A DNA stretch of 16,911 nt from a bacterium (GTDB lineage Bacteria; Desulfobacterota; Anaeroferrophillalia; Anaeroferrophillales; Tharpellaceae). Location: NCBI GenBank assembly GCA_029935295.1, contig JAOZKP010000008.1:1-16911 (forward strand). The letters are read 5' to 3'. Below are positions 7,680-14,891 of this stretch, one piece after another. The position numbers were made by a program, and so were the translations under genes. The number at the start of each line of letters is the position of its first letter. Position 1 is the first letter of the stretch. Below the pieces are notes generated by a model, which saw only the letters and a program-made list of their open reading frames with translations, did not search any database and had not been told where the DNA came from.

Positions 7680-8041
7680 ATCCTTCCTTGATCTTATTGC
7701 ACATGGTTGTATCCGGTAAGGTTCTAATTAATGAAGTTTGCGACACCATCAAGACCTACACCCTTTGCCCAAATAATTCAAAGATATTTTGCCCGAGTTC
7801 ACTAGCAAATCATTTGAGTTTGGGGTTGTCTGGTCGTTTAATCATTACAAATATGCTATTGTTTATCATTTTTGCATCGACATTACGTTGAACTGAAATC
7901 GTGATACAAACCTGCAGAGTCGCGGACTCTCTCTCCATGAAATGGCGACCCACCTGAACGGTCGTTTCGAGATGGCAACTACATTGATTCAGAATGCCGC
8001 AGCTACTGAAAAACCACAGATCCACAGGGTTATCTCAACTT
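7680..8041. other. Intergenic region upstream of moxR, no convincing gene
   Basis: About 360 bases separate moxR from the terminator of the dehydrogenase gene, and the moxR operon promoter must lie here. On the minus strand a weak sigma70-like pair is TTGCTA (7803-7808) and TATCTT (7781-7786) with a 16-nt spacer; this is only a candidate. A 71-codon minus-strand frame (7810-8025, GTG start) crosses the region but resembles nothing I know and lacks a clear ribosome-binding site. No repeat or RNA element was recognised. Confidence 0.5.
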
Positions 8042-8087
8042 AAAAAGCCCGCTCTCTTTCACACAACTGAAAGAGAGCGGGCTTTTT
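8042..8087 (-). terminator. Strong near-symmetrical intrinsic terminator after the acyl-CoA dehydrogenase gene
   Basis: A perfect 19-bp inverted repeat (8042-8060 with 8069-8087) encloses the 8-nt loop ACACAACT. The core GCCCGCTCTCTTTC pairs with its exact complement and is flanked by A5 and T runs, so the hairpin can end transcription in either direction. It begins 25 nt after the stop of the minus-strand gene at 8112. The U-run is longer on the plus strand (T6, G, then T7). There is no plus-strand gene nearby, so its working role is presumably to insulate the dehydrogenase gene from the moxR operon. Confidence 0.9.
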
Positions 8088-8111
8088 TGTTTTTTTAACA
8101 AAGACCTCTGA

Positions 8112-9008
8112 CTATTTCAAAAAATCGGGATCTTGATATTTTGGGTTCGGGTATTCATAAAAACCTTCCCCTGAACTCACCCCCATTTTGCCCTTATCTA
8201 TCCATTCTGTTTTAATTCTGTGGGCCCGGTCTAAAAGTTGTTGATTATTTGATTTTTTCCCACTCATTAATGCAATATTGTAAACCGTCTCCATGCCGAC
8301 TATATCAAGAATCCCAAATGGTCCAGCTTTTGCGCCGGTGGCAATCATCCAGGTTTTGTCGATACTTTCGCAGTCAGCGACATCGGAAAAAAACAAATTC
8401 TGACCAGCTGTCAGAAACGGAATCAACAATGAATTAAGAATATAACCACTCTGCTCTTTATGGATTGGAATTGGAACCATTCCTATAGCACGGGCAAAGT
8501 CAATAACAATTTCAAAACAACTTGAATCGGTTCCCGGATGCATCATAACTTCGCCAACATTTGCATCCCAAACCGGATTAGCAAAATGAAGCGCCAGAAA
8601 TTTCTCCGGCCGACCAGTTTCCAAAGCATACATACTCGGAACCATGGTCGAAGAATTAGTCGTAAAAATAGTTTTTTCAGGTGCAGCTTTAGCAAGCTCA
8701 AGGTAGAATTTTTTCTTTATATCAAGGTTTTCCGGAACCGACTCACTAATCAAATCGGCATCCTTAACCGCATCGGCCAAATCCGTAGTGTAAATAATTC
8801 TGCTCAAGGTACCCTCTACTTCCTCCTGACTGAAACCCCGACGTGAATGAAAAAGTTCAGCAAACTGCCGATGATTTCTTTTACCACCGGCAAGTCCTTC
8901 GGCAAAGACATCGTAAACGGTAACATTAAAACCATGCTGCGCGACCTGCCAGGCGACTTGCGAGCCCAAAACTCCAGCCCCGGCTATGGTTACATTAGTA
9001 ATCTTCAT
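8112..9008 (-). CDS. 3-hydroxyacyl-CoA dehydrogenase family protein
   Basis: A 298-residue NAD-dependent dehydrogenase of the 3-hydroxyacyl-CoA family. It has a Rossmann motif GAGVLG at 10-15 with Asp33 ending the second strand (VYD). Catalytic-site residues can be matched: Ser120 in TTNSSTM, His141 in HFANPVW, Glu153 in GEVMMHP, and Asn192 in GYILNSLL, followed by a C-terminal helical domain (about 186-298). The expected reaction is reversible oxidation of a 3-hydroxyacyl-CoA to the 3-oxoacyl-CoA. The HFANPVW variant differs from the common HFFNP form, so the true substrate may differ too. ATG at 9008 was chosen because AAAAGGAT lies just upstream; a longer frame begins at TTG. The gene stands alone, 110 nt after asd, with its own terminator. 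Its DNA is visibly more AT-rich than the flanking genes, which may indicate transfer. Confidence 0.85.
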   Translation of the reverse strand: MKITNVTIAGAGVLGSQVAWQVAQHGFNVTVYDVFAEGLAGGKRNHRQFAELFHSRRGFSQEEVEGTLSRIIYTTDLADAVKDADLISESVPENLDIKKKFYLELAKAAPEKTIFTTNSSTMVPSMYALETGRPEKFLALHFANPVWDANVGEVMMHPGTDSSCFEIVIDFARAIGMVPIPIHKEQSGYILNSLLIPFLTAGQNLFFSDVADCESIDKTWMIATGAKAGPFGILDIVGMETVYNIALMSGKKSNNQQLLDRAHRIKTEWIDKGKMGVSSGEGFYEYPNPKYQDPDFLK

Positions 9009-9118
9009 TTTTATCCTTTTCCAATTAAAAGACAATCATCACAAAAAATCCTGCTCTCTATTACACGAATAAAAGGAAGCGATCTTTTTATGAGGGTTAT
9101 TTATCCCAAAATCATTTT

Positions 9119-10144
9119 TTAGATATATTCTCGAATCAGGATTTCGGCAATCTGAACGGCGTTTAGGGCGGCGCCTTTGCGAATATTGTCGGCGACAACC
9201 CAGAGGTTAATACCATTGGCGATCGACTCGTCTTCACGAATCCGGCCAACTAAAGTAGCATCCTGACCGGCACCGTCAATGGCCAAAGGATAGCGGTTCT
9301 CAGCCAGATCATCGACCAACTCAACTCCCGGCGCCCGTTCCATAAGCTCACGCACTTCGTCAACCGTGATTTTTTCGTCGGTTTCGATATTAATCGATTC
9401 GGAATGACAAAAAAAGACCGGCACCCGGACGGCGGTGGCCGTCACGCCAATGGCGTCATCAGCAAAAATCTTTTTCGTCTCGCGCACCATTTTCATCTCC
9501 TCTTTCGAGTAGCCGTTCTCAAGAAAGACATCGATATGGGGCAGACAGTTAAATGCGATCTGATGCGGGTAGACGTTGACCGGCATCTCCGGTTCCTGGT
9601 TAAAAAGGGAGAAGACCTGTTTTTCAAGCTCATCGATCGCTTTCTTACCGCTGCCGGAAACTGCCTGGTAGGTCGAAACCACAACCCGACGAATCCCGAC
9701 TTCATCGTAAATCGGTTTCAGGGCAACCACCATCTGAATGGTCGAGCAGTTGGGATTGGCGATAATCCCGCGCATTTTGTAATCAGCGATTGCTCCGGGA
9801 TTAACCTCGGGCACGACCAACGGCACATCTTCGTCCATGCGGAAAGCGTTGGTGTTATCGATGACCACGGCACCGCTGGCGGCGGCAATCGGGGCAAAAA
9901 CTTCACTGATTGAGCCGCCGGCGGAAAAAAGTGCAATATCGACCCCGTCAAAGGAGTCTTCGGTCAACTCTGCAACAATATATTCGTCACCTTTAAATTC
10001 ATAAGTTTTGCCGACCGATCTGGCTGAGGCCAGAAGTTTCAGCTCTGACACCGGAAAATCCCGGGCTTCTAAAGTTGCAATCATCTCATTGCCGACCGCG
10101 CCAGTCGCCCCAACCACAGCGACACTATAACCTGCCTGTTTCAT
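9119..10144 (-). CDS. asd: Aspartate-semialdehyde dehydrogenase
   Basis: A 341-residue enzyme that reduces L-aspartyl phosphate to L-aspartate 4-semialdehyde with NADPH, the branch point to lysine, threonine, methionine and cell-wall diaminopimelate. The N-terminal nucleotide-binding motif VGATGAVG is at 11-18. The phosphate-binding Arg lies in NAFRMD (Arg102). The nucleophile is Cys133 in ANPNCSTIQ, the substrate loop SGSGKKA is at 163-169, and the general base is probably His247 in CHSES. Length and motifs are complete for the bacterial enzyme. ATG at 10144 follows GGAGAG with suitable spacing. It lies 48 nt downstream of leuA with no terminator between them, so it is probably the last gene of the leuA transcript. 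Confidence 0.96.
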   Translation of the reverse strand: MKQAGYSVAVVGATGAVGNEMIATLEARDFPVSELKLLASARSVGKTYEFKGDEYIVAELTEDSFDGVDIALFSAGGSISEVFAPIAAASGAVVIDNTNAFRMDEDVPLVVPEVNPGAIADYKMRGIIANPNCSTIQMVVALKPIYDEVGIRRVVVSTYQAVSGSGKKAIDELEKQVFSLFNQEPEMPVNVYPHQIAFNCLPHIDVFLENGYSKEEMKMVRETKKIFADDAIGVTATAVRVPVFFCHSESINIETDEKITVDEVRELMERAPGVELVDDLAENRYPLAIDGAGQDATLVGRIREDESIANGINLWVVADNIRKGAALNAVQIAEILIREYI

Positions 10145-10192
10145 TTAAATCTCTCCGTCTCTAATCCTATAACGTTAATAATTTGTAAGTCA

Positions 10193-11725
10193 CTAAACCG
10201 TTACCTGCGGACGATTGCGTTTTTTGTATTCAAGCTTATTCAGGGCATTCATATAGGCCTTGGCACTGGCAACCACGACACAGGTATGCGCCCCCTGGCC
10301 CATCACCGTCAAACCGTCTTCCTTGATCCTGACGGTAACCTCGCCCAGCGCGTCCGCACCCCCTGTAATTGATTTAACCTCATAAGTCAAGAGACGGCTC
10401 TGCGTATTGGTTAACTGTTTGATTGTTTTGAAAATAGCATCGATTGCACCATCCCCGAATTCAGCCCCGCGCACGACCTTACCTTCGACCTCAATCTCCA
10501 AGGTAGAGTTCGGCATCGCCTCGGTACCGCTGTTGACACTGACGAAATTAAGCTTGTAGTAATGCGGGATACGAATAATTTCATCGGCGACCAAGGCATC
10601 AATATCCTCGTCAAAAATCTCTTTTTTCTTATCGGCCAACTTTTTAAACGCAACAAATGCAGTCTCAATCTGTTCCGGCTCAAGTTCATAACCAAGATCG
10701 GAAATTTTTTCCTGAAAAGCGTGGCGGCCGGAGTGCTTGCCCATAACCAGACTGTTCTGCGGCAAACCGATCGATTCCGGGGTCATAATCTCATAGGTCG
10801 CTTTATTTTTCAAAACCCCATCCTGATGGATACCGGCCTCATGCGCGAAAGCATTGGCCCCGACGATCGCTTTATTGGGCTGGACCCGAATGCCGGTGAC
10901 CTGGCTCACCAAACGACTCGCGGGATAGATCTGCGGGGTCACAATATTAGTTGTATATGTCAGGTTGTCGGGCCGGGTGCGGAGCGCCATAACCAACTCT
11001 TCCAAAGATGAGTTGCCAGCGCGCTCACCGATACCGTTGATAGTGCACTCAACCTGACGCGCCCCGGCTTCAATCGCGGCAATTGAATTTGCCGTCGCCA
11101 AACCGAGATCATTATGGCAGTGAACCGAGATTACGACTCCGTCGCCGCCATGTGGCAGACGGTTTTTAATCTCCTCAATCATTGAGAAATATTCGCGCGG
11201 CACCGTGTAGCCGACCGTATCCGGGATATTAATGGTTCTGGCCCCGGCCTTGACCACGGCGGTTAATATTCTAACCAAAAAATCGATATCACTGCGGGTC
11301 GCATCTTCGGCTGAGAATTCAACATTCGAGGTTAATGTGCAGGCGTAGCGCACGGCCGCAACCGCCTGTTCGAGCACGGCATCGGCCTCCATCTGCAGTT
11401 TATGCTGCATATGAATAGGTGAAGTCGCAATAAAAGTGTGAATCCGGGGATCGGCCCCACCCTTTAAGGCATCCCAGGCCCGATCAATATCTTGCTGGTT
11501 GGCCCGGGCAAGACCGGCTACCTGACAGCTGCGAATCTCATCACTGACCAGTTTCACCCCGGCAAAATCACCCTCTGAAGCGATCGGAAAACCGGCTTCT
11601 ATGACATCAACCCCGAGTTTTTCGAGCTGACGGCCAATTAACAGCTTCTCCTCCACGTTCATACTCGCACCGGGTGATTGTTCGCCGTCTCTTAAGGTCG
11701 TATCAAAAATTGTTATCCTGTCCAT
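10193..11725 (-). CDS. leuA: 2-isopropylmalate synthase
   Basis: A 510-residue enzyme, the usual length for bacterial LeuA with its C-terminal regulatory domain. It condenses acetyl-CoA with 2-oxoisovalerate, the first step of leucine synthesis. The TIM-barrel signature DTTLRDGEQSPGASM is at 8-22. The metal-binding HCHNDLG is at 202-208 and NGIGERAGN at 230-238. The C-terminal part (about 390-510) matches the leucine-sensing LeuA dimer domain, so leucine feedback is expected. The start was moved to ATG 11725: a longer frame would begin with GTG at 11737, but those bases form the GGAGG ribosome-binding site. It is separated from pssA by 117 nt that contain a terminator-like hairpin. Related enzymes (citramalate or homocitrate synthase) are less likely, given the length and the complete LeuA motifs. 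Confidence 0.95.
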   Translation of the reverse strand: MDRITIFDTTLRDGEQSPGASMNVEEKLLIGRQLEKLGVDVIEAGFPIASEGDFAGVKLVSDEIRSCQVAGLARANQQDIDRAWDALKGGADPRIHTFIATSPIHMQHKLQMEADAVLEQAVAAVRYACTLTSNVEFSAEDATRSDIDFLVRILTAVVKAGARTINIPDTVGYTVPREYFSMIEEIKNRLPHGGDGVVISVHCHNDLGLATANSIAAIEAGARQVECTINGIGERAGNSSLEELVMALRTRPDNLTYTTNIVTPQIYPASRLVSQVTGIRVQPNKAIVGANAFAHEAGIHQDGVLKNKATYEIMTPESIGLPQNSLVMGKHSGRHAFQEKISDLGYELEPEQIETAFVAFKKLADKKKEIFDEDIDALVADEIIRIPHYYKLNFVSVNSGTEAMPNSTLEIEVEGKVVRGAEFGDGAIDAIFKTIKQLTNTQSRLLTYEVKSITGGADALGEVTVRIKEDGLTVMGQGAHTCVVVASAKAYMNALNKLEYKKRNRPQVTV

Positions 11726-11773
11726 GATTTCCTCCACTTAAATTATTCATTACAAAAAAATGTTATCAGAAAC

Positions 11774-11814
11774 AAAAAACCCCCTGAATTCTGTCTGCGA
11801 ACTCAGGGGGTTTT
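11774..11814 (-). terminator. Hairpin with U-run between pssA and leuA
   Basis: AAAACCCCCTGA (11776-11787) pairs perfectly with TCAGGGGGTTTT (11803-11814). The 15-nt loop contains a further 3-bp TTC/GAA stem. Read on the minus strand, the G5-containing arm runs into T6, then G and T3, a good intrinsic terminator. It lies 29 nt after the pssA stop and about 50 nt before leuA. It should end or reduce transcripts from the ilv-psd-pssA genes, or act as an attenuator for leuA. Confidence 0.85.
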
Positions 11815-11842
11815 GTATTTTACGAAAATTTAAAGTCTGCTG

Positions 11843-12595
11843 CTAGTTGCTATCTAATGGCACACTCTTCTCTTCGGCCCCTTGAGTCCGCTTTTTTAGT
11901 AGTCCGGTTAGCTGCAGCAGAAACTTGACCGGCCCGGAAAATGTGTAGATAAAGGCCAGGGCGAAAAGGGAAATCTGGGGCTCGGCCGCTATCACGATAA
12001 ATGTCACTGCCATCATCACCAACGCCACAAAGGGGGCCCGACCACTTAAGATAGACTCCTTAAATGCCGGATATTTAATGTTGCTGACCATCAAGAATGC
12101 CAAACCATAACAGAGCAAAAGCAAAATCACATTGCTCTCAATACCGGTGGCGCCAAGGTGCTCACAGATTAAAACTGTGGTCGCCGCCATACTCGCCGCA
12201 GCCGGAATTGGTAAACCGTTAAAGGTTCCCTTATCGCTGGTTTCCGCTTGAATATTATAACGCGCCAGACGCAAAGCCCCGCAGGCAACAAAAAGAAATG
12301 CTGCCAGCCAGCCGAGACGACCAAACGAAGAGAGACTCCATAGAAAAATCAACAGGGCCGGAGCCACACCAAATGAAACCAGATCAGCCAACGAATCAAA
12401 CTCCATTCCAAAACGGCTGGTCGCATTCATCATCCGCGCAACTTTACCATCAAGAATATCAAAAAGATTCGCAACCACAACAGCTGTGGCCGCTAAGGCA
12501 AAATCACCCTTAACCGCTGAAATGATGGCAAAAAAACCACAAAAGAGGTTGCCCATGGTAAACAGATTGGGCAGCAGATAAACTCCGCGAATCAT
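11843..12595 (-). CDS. pssA: CDP-diacylglycerol-serine O-phosphatidyltransferase (phosphatidylserine synthase)
   Basis: A 250-residue integral membrane enzyme that makes phosphatidylserine from CDP-diacylglycerol and L-serine. The CDP-alcohol phosphatidyltransferase motif DGx2ARx8Gx3Dx3D is complete (Asp49, Gly50, Ala53, Arg54, Gly63, Asp67, Asp71). Several hydrophobic segments are visible, including about 5-28, 32-48 and a run through about 75-100. The PNLFTMGNLFCG N terminus is typical of the Bacillus-type (type II) enzyme. ATG 12595 was preferred to ATG 12616 because AAGGAAGG lies seven bases before it and nothing comparable precedes the longer start. The next gene upstream is psd, whose enzyme decarboxylates the PssA product, so the pair completes phosphatidylethanolamine synthesis. 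Confidence 0.93.
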   Translation of the reverse strand: MIRGVYLLPNLFTMGNLFCGFFAIISAVKGDFALAATAVVVANLFDILDGKVARMMNATSRFGMEFDSLADLVSFGVAPALLIFLWSLSSFGRLGWLAAFLFVACGALRLARYNIQAETSDKGTFNGLPIPAAASMAATTVLICEHLGATGIESNVILLLLCYGLAFLMVSNIKYPAFKESILSGRAPFVALVMMAVTFIVIAAEPQISLFALAFIYTFSGPVKFLLQLTGLLKKRTQGAEEKSVPLDSN

Positions 12596-12666
12596 GTCAG
12601 CACCTTCCTTCAGCATTTAAGGTTACAAATTATATTTTCGACTACTACTGCGCTACACTAACACAT

Positions 12667-13335
12667 TTAGTCAACATTTGGCAAGTAGCCAATAATTGTC
12701 TCACCGGCTTTAACATGTTGGCCAACCGAAACATCTATTTCAGTATCTGTCGGCAGATAGAGATCCACCCGTGACCCAAAACGAATAAGTCCGAAACGCT
12801 CGCCTTTTTCCAAGCGGTCGTCAGGCTCAACGAAACAAACAATCCGCCGGGCAATCAGGCCGGCGATCTGGATAAAAGCGATCCGACGCTGGTAATCATC
12901 CTCAATTACAACCAGATTGCGCTCATTCTCTTCCGCGGCCTTATCCAGGTTAGCGGAGAAAAATTTACCCGCTTTATAATGGATATCAAGCACCCGGCCG
13001 GCAGCCGGCGAGCGATTAACATGAACATTAAAAATCGACATAAAGATACTGACTTTGATACTCTCTTTTATTCCCGCAAGCTCGGGCCCGTCAACCTCCG
13101 TAACTGAAAGCACACGACCATCCGCCGGCGAGACTATCGACCCCTCTTTAAGGGGTGCGAAACGTTCGGGATCGCGAAAAAAAGAGCCACAAAAGATCCC
13201 CAGAATCAGGGTTAATTTCCAAAGCCAGCCCCATCCCAGAAGAAAAAAGATAATCGTTGCCAGGCCAAACCCGATCACCCAGCGATGACCTTCCGGGTGA
13301 ATCCTGTCCATAATTGGTAGACTACTGAATTTCAC
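12667..13335 (-). CDS. psd: Phosphatidylserine decarboxylase proenzyme (short type)
   Basis: A 222-residue proenzyme that converts phosphatidylserine to phosphatidylethanolamine. Like its family it should cleave itself to form a pyruvoyl group. The cleavage site is RFGSR, between Gly187 and Ser188, giving a small alpha chain of about 35 residues. Other family elements are FFRDPER (52-58), SPADGRV (69-75) and FNVHVNRSP (102-110). Membrane-associated segments lie near 20-50. The length matches the short PSD form rather than the about 300-residue E. coli form. The start is GTG at 13335, supported by GAGGAG about seven bases upstream. It lies 11 nt after the ilvC stop, so it is very likely on the ilv transcript. 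Confidence 0.94.
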   Translation of the reverse strand: MKFSSLPIMDRIHPEGHRWVIGFGLATIIFFLLGWGWLWKLTLILGIFCGSFFRDPERFAPLKEGSIVSPADGRVLSVTEVDGPELAGIKESIKVSIFMSIFNVHVNRSPAAGRVLDIHYKAGKFFSANLDKAAEENERNLVVIEDDYQRRIAFIQIAGLIARRIVCFVEPDDRLEKGERFGLIRFGSRVDLYLPTDTEIDVSVGQHVKAGETIIGYLPNVD

Positions 13336-13346
13336 GTATCACTCCT

Positions 13347-14363
13347 CTAGTTTTTGTTCTTGTCGACTAGTTTATTCTTACCAATCCAACTCATCATGGA
13401 ACGTAATTTCGCGCCGACCTCTTCAATTTCATGCTCTTCACCATTACGGGTCAAGGCATTAAAAACCGGTCGATTGGCCTGATTTTCCAATATCCATTCC
13501 CGCGCAAAAGAGCCGTCCTGAATCTCTTCAAGGATCTCCGCCATAGCTTCGCGGCTCTCTTCATTGATAACCCGCGGCCCCCGGGTCAGATCGCCGAACT
13601 GAGCGGTGTTGCTGATTGAGTAACGCATATTACTGATTCCGCCCTCATAAATCAAGTCAACAATTAATTTTAGTTCGTGCAGACACTCAAAATAGGCCAT
13701 CTCCGGAGCATAACCGGCGTCGACCAGGGTTTCAAAGCCGGCCCGGATCAACTCGGTCACACCGCCGCAGAGAACCGCCTGTTCACCGAAAAGATCCGTC
13801 TCGGTCTCTTCCCGGAAACTAGTCTCAATAATTCCGGCCCGGCCACCGCCAATGCCGCAGGCATATGCCATTGCCATGGCCCGGGTATCTCCAGCCGGAT
13901 CCTGATGTACAGCTATTAGAGTGGGGACGCCCATCCCTTGAGTATATTCATGCCGAACCAGATGACCCGGACCTTTCGGAGCCGCCATAAATACATTGAC
14001 GCCTACCGGCGGCATAATCTGACCATAATGGATATTAAAACCGTGGGCAAAGGCGAGATAGTCACCGTCATTGAGATTCGGCACAATCTCTTCGTTATAG
14101 AGTTTGGCCTGCAGCTCATCCGGAACCAAAATCATAACAATCTGAGCCTGGCGCACGGCTTCAGCTGTTTCAAACAGCGGCAGGCCACCGGTCTCCGCTT
14201 TCTGCCATGAAGGACCACCGCGCCGCAGACCGACAATCACATCAAATCCGCTCTCTTTCAAGTTGTGAGCGTGCGCATGTCCCTGACTGCCATAACCTAT
14301 AACCGCAATTTTTTTACCTTGCAAAACTGCCGGATTCGAATCTTTTTCATAATAGAGCTGCAT
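13347..14363 (-). CDS. ilvC: Ketol-acid reductoisomerase, class I
   Basis: A 338-residue, short (class I) enzyme that isomerises and reduces 2-acetolactate to 2,3-dihydroxy-isovalerate, or the ethyl homologue for isoleucine. The Rossmann motif GYGSQGHAHAHNL is at 23-35. Active-site residues are His108, Lys130, the Mg2+ ligands Asp190 and Glu194, then Glu226 and Glu230 and Ser251. The cofactor loop reads LRRGGPSW (46-53); many relatives have LRKGSASW, so one of the two phosphate-binding serines is Gly here. ATG 14363 has AAGGGGAAAG upstream; a longer frame would start inside ilvN. It lies 28 nt after ilvN. Confidence 0.97.
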   Translation of the reverse strand: MQLYYEKDSNPAVLQGKKIAVIGYGSQGHAHAHNLKESGFDVIVGLRRGGPSWQKAETGGLPLFETAEAVRQAQIVMILVPDELQAKLYNEEIVPNLNDGDYLAFAHGFNIHYGQIMPPVGVNVFMAAPKGPGHLVRHEYTQGMGVPTLIAVHQDPAGDTRAMAMAYACGIGGGRAGIIETSFREETETDLFGEQAVLCGGVTELIRAGFETLVDAGYAPEMAYFECLHELKLIVDLIYEGGISNMRYSISNTAQFGDLTRGPRVINEESREAMAEILEEIQDGSFAREWILENQANRPVFNALTRNGEEHEIEEVGAKLRSMMSWIGKNKLVDKNKN

Positions 14364-14391
14364 AATCTTTCCCCTTCTTTTAAAATTAGAT

Positions 14392-14880
14392 TTAATTTTT
14401 AACACCGTCCCGCGCCAGGGCGACCATACCCGTACGCGACATCTCTTTGATTGCAAATGGAGACAGCACTTCGAGTGCGGCTTCGATTTTGGCCCGCTCC
14501 CCGGTCAATTCGGCAATCAGTGACCGCGCCCCCAACTCCAGAACCCGACCCTGATAAACATCCACCAGACGCAACAGCTCAAGCCGTTTCGGGCCGCTGT
14601 TAACAGCAAATTTCAAAAGCACCATCTCGCGCGCCATCTGCACTGATTCGGTGAGTTCAACCACTTTGATCACATTAATCAACTTGTTGAGCTGTTTGGT
14701 AATCTGCTCAATTATATGATCATCACCAATGGTAACAATCGTCATGCTGGAAATAGTTTTATCTTCAGTTTCAGCAACCGTTAAACTCTCAATGTTAAAC
14801 CCGCGACCGCTGAAAAGAGAGGCGATCCGTGACAGCACACCAAATTCATTCTCAACCAGAACACTGATAATATGTTTCAT
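14392..14880 (-). CDS. ilvN: Acetolactate synthase, regulatory (small) subunit
   Basis: A 162-residue regulatory subunit (IlvN/IlvH type) of acetohydroxyacid synthase. The N-terminal ACT domain (about 3-75) shows VENEFGVLSRIASLFSGRGFNI. Gly14 and Asn29 sit at positions whose changes make E. coli IlvH valine-resistant, so valine feedback is expected. The C-terminal domain (about 80-158) includes VDVYQGRVLEL. ATG 14880 lies 11 nt after the ilvB stop, with a G-rich ribosome-binding site in the gap. It activates the catalytic subunit encoded just upstream. Confidence 0.95.
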   Translation of the reverse strand: MKHIISVLVENEFGVLSRIASLFSGRGFNIESLTVAETEDKTISSMTIVTIGDDHIIEQITKQLNKLINVIKVVELTESVQMAREMVLLKFAVNSGPKRLELLRLVDVYQGRVLELGARSLIAELTGERAKIEAALEVLSPFAIKEMSRTGMVALARDGVKN

Positions 14881-14891
14881 TTCAAGCCCCC

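Noticed and set aside
7756..8025. Minus-strand frame from GTG at 8025 to TGA at 7812-7810 that stays open for 17 more codons to TAG at 7758-7756: a possible small gene, a nonsense-interrupted pseudogene or a selenocysteine TGA
   Set aside because: No recognisable motif, no clear ribosome-binding site, and only a 5-bp weak stem after the TGA that does not look like a bacterial SECIS element.
9404..9913. A 169-codon open frame on the plus strand
   Set aside because: It lies wholly within asd, which has complete catalytic motifs on the minus strand. The protein has no family features and is a shadow frame.
11726..11842. T-box or leucine leader peptide controlling leuA
   Set aside because: The gap is too short for a T-box, the conserved T-box sequence is absent, and no short frame with consecutive Leu codons was seen.
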